DNA of 32,874 bases, from NCBI GenBank assembly GCA_964618855.1, contig CAZUCD010000024.1, positions 1-32,874 on the forward strand, read 5' to 3'. The notes beneath the pieces are model-generated. The model made no database searches. It was not told where the DNA came from and worked only from the letters and a program-made list of their open reading frames with translations. Below, piece by piece: positions 31,428 to 32,874 of this stretch. A program made the position numbers and the translations under genes. How positions within the stretch are numbered: the first letter of the stretch is position 1; each line of letters begins with the position of its first letter. This DNA comes from CAZUCD01 sp964618855 (GTDB taxonomy: Bacteria; Sumerlaeota; Sumerlaeia; SLMS01; JANRJK01).

Positions 31428-32874
31428 ATGAAGCTAAAGAGCATCCTGAAGACGCTGACGGCGGACTACCTGGAGGGGATCCAATCCCACTGGGGCATCT
31501 CGCCTGCCGACCTCTCCGCGCTGAAGGGGGAGGACGACAGGCGCAGCGCGCTCGTCACAAACCTCTACCAGCGCCTGCAGATCCGGCCGTTGTGGGAGCG
31601 CGCCACGCACTCGCTCACCGAGGAGGAGCGGGGCCTCGTCAACTTCCTGGCAATTCACGGGGGGGACCTCGACGCCGAGGAGGTGACGCACCGCTACTTC
31701 GAGGGGGACGTGCGCCAGATGGCCGCCGTCGTGAAGAGCCTCGCCCACCGGGGCATCGTGTTCTTCGACGACGTCCCCGACCTCGGCAAGCCGCTCCTCC
31801 TCGTGGGGATCCCCGAGCCCTTCCTGCGCTTCGTCGAGTTGCCCAGCTACTGGGAGGGCTACCTCGGCAACTTCCTCAAGGAATTCAGCACGAATGAACT
31901 CAAGCACATCGCGACCCAGGGCCTCAGGCTCGAGGTCGAGTGCAACTGCAAGAACTACCTGATCTGGCTGATCCGGAAGAACCTGCTCGATCCAAAGTTC
32001 CTGCGCCGCTACATCGACCGCCTGCCGGATGGTCCGCGGGAGATCTTCACGCTGCTGGAGCAGCGCAAGGGCGTCAGCGTCTACCGCGACCTCCTCGAGC
32101 TGAACATCCAGCGCCAGTACGACCATCAGCGCGTGGACGCGCTCCACTGGCTTCTCAACACGAGCGGGCTCGTCTTCACGGCCTTCCAGGGCGGGAACAA
32201 GTACAGCAACCTGCTGATGATCCCGCGCGACCTGCTGTACATCATCTCGAACCACTACCAGCCCGACACGCGCACCTTCCGCGAGTTGGACAGCGTCTCC
32301 GTCGTCACGAAGGAGAAGACGCCGAACGTCATCCTGGACAACTCGAACACGGTGCTGAGGGACCTGGTCGCGCTGTGCGACTACCTCGACCGGCACCCCG
32401 TCAAGGTGCTCGCCACAGGAGGGATCGGCAAGAACGACCTGCGCAAGGTCATGCCGCTCGTCTCGCGATTCAAGTCGCTCAAGTACGTCGAGTTCCTCAG
32501 TCTCTTCGCGATCCAGAAGAAGTTCCTCGTCTCGACCGGCAAGACCTTCCGCGTCTCGCAGTCGTTCCTCGACTGGCTGAAGGACGCGCAGTCCGCGTAT
32601 GTGGACCTTCTGACCTGGTGGCTGACCGCCACGGAGTGGAACGAGGAGTTCATCGAGGGGAACACGATCCACGTCGAGCCCGAGCCCCAGGGGCTGGTGA
32701 ACATCGCACCCTTCCGGAAGGCGGTGCTCGACCTGCTGCAGGAGATGCCCAAGAACCGCTGGCTTCTCTTCGGCGCCTTCGCCGAGGAACTGATGCCGAA
32801 GGTCACGCACACCATCCCGCGGCGGAGCGAGCCGCTCTCCTACGAGAAGCACACGCGCAGCAACGAGCTGGTGC
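31428..32874 (+). CDS. XPB-associated PF13625-type protein (3' end beyond window)
   Basis: An open frame of 482 codons runs off the right edge. It begins MKLKSILKTLTADYLEGIQSHWG. Visible blocks are RPLWERATHSLTEEERGLVNFLAIHGG, AAVVKSLAHRGIVFFDD, and a Cys pair in VECNCKNYLIWLIRK. There is also a telling PVKVLATGGIGKNDLRKVMPLV. This last pattern, in which a conserved GGIG-x-x-x-LR follows a basic strand, is shared with the helicase-associated proteins encoded beside XPB in Actinobacteria (Mycobacterium tuberculosis Rv0862c next to Rv0861c, from memory). There is no ATPase motif, so it is not a helicase itself. It starts 70 nt after XPB with only a weak GAAG upstream, probably in the same operon. 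It may load or regulate XPB on DNA; that role is inference. Confidence 0.78.
   Translation, partial: MKLKSILKTLTADYLEGIQSHWGISPADLSALKGEDDRRSALVTNLYQRLQIRPLWERATHSLTEEERGLVNFLAIHGGDLDAEEVTHRYFEGDVRQMAAVVKSLAHRGIVFFDDVPDLGKPLLLVGIPEPFLRFVELPSYWEGYLGNFLKEFSTNELKHIATQGLRLEVECNCKNYLIWLIRKNLLDPKFLRRYIDRLPDGPREIFTLLEQRKGVSVYRDLLELNIQRQYDHQRVDALHWLLNTSGLVFTAFQGGNKYSNLLMIPRDLLYIISNHYQPDTRTFRELDSVSVVTKEKTPNVILDNSNTVLRDLVALCDYLDRHPVKVLATGGIGKNDLRKVMPLVSRFKSLKYVEFLSLFAIQKKFLVSTGKTFRVSQSFLDWLKDAQSAYVDLLTWWLTATEWNEEFIEGNTIHVEPEPQGLVNIAPFRKAVLDLLQEMPKNRWLLFGAFAEELMPKVTHTIPRRSEPLSYEKHTRSNELV

Noticed and set aside
29852..32852. Long open frames on the minus strand opposite XPB and its partner
   Set aside because: They are antisense shadows caused by high GC at third codon positions. 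The plus-strand frames carry complete helicase motifs and PF13625-type patterns, while the minus-strand translations look like low-complexity, Val/Leu/Asp-rich sequence with no family signature.
1..32874. CRISPR array, insertion sequence, prophage or defence island
   Set aside because: No regularly spaced repeats, transposase, integrase, phage structural gene or restriction/toxin family was seen. Composition looks even throughout.

Overview
The window is a gene-dense, GC-rich (roughly two-thirds G+C by eye) bacterial chromosome segment made almost entirely of housekeeping and envelope genes. There is no integrase, transposase, phage gene or CRISPR array. Sec-type signal peptides, a lipoprotein-like N-terminus, a BamE-like module and a serine-palmitoyltransferase-like enzyme suggest a Gram-negative-type envelope. 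A bacillithiol enzyme (BshA), a gingipain-type C25 peptidase, a GHL10-like secreted protein and an XPB helicase beside its PF13625 partner point to an uncultured lineage near the FCB/PVC groups or a candidate phylum such as Sumerlaeota. That placement is inference; nothing in the window proves it. A run of ten Ns inside cmk shows that the sequence is a scaffolded draft assembly.

Layout. (1) 1-3538, minus strand: cmk-plsC-rpsA, ending in a strong hairpin at 73-110. (2) 3705-13012, plus strand: a proline-rich two-TM protein, a GT-C-like integral membrane glycosyltransferase, tRNA-Cys(GCA) with its own promoter, a 1512-residue C25 peptidase starting 14 nt after the tRNA, and a secreted GHL10-like protein. 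(3) 13034-13312, minus: an HU-family protein. (4) 13606-17244, plus: scpA-scpB-yifB and a BamE-like membrane protein. (5) 17481-24392, plus: serine palmitoyltransferase-like enzyme, catalytic and non-catalytic M16 peptidases, bshA, an alpha/beta hydrolase and mutY. (6) 24376-25778, minus: dinB-family gene and miaA. (7) 25827-27179, plus: exported TPR protein. (8) 27162-29347, minus: PhnD-like binding protein and a histidine kinase. (9) 29633-end, plus: XPB helicase and a partner protein that runs off the window.

How the genes work together. Cmk, S1, HU, ScpAB, MiaA, MutY and XPB cover nucleotide supply, translation, chromosome organisation, tRNA modification and repair. PlsC and the SPT-like enzyme make phospholipid and probably sphingolipid precursors. 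The GT-C protein, C25 peptidase, GHL10-like protein, M16 pair and BamE-like protein act at or beyond the cell envelope. The PhnD-like protein and histidine kinase look like a split sensory unit. Gene packing is tight: most same-strand neighbours overlap by GTGA, ATGA, TTGA or TGATG, and two convergent pairs overlap tail to tail by 17-18 nt. The points most worth following up are the palindrome over the XPB promoter region, the XPB-PF13625 pair, the tRNA-Cys/peptidase junction with its palindromic promoter, and the binding protein-kinase pair.
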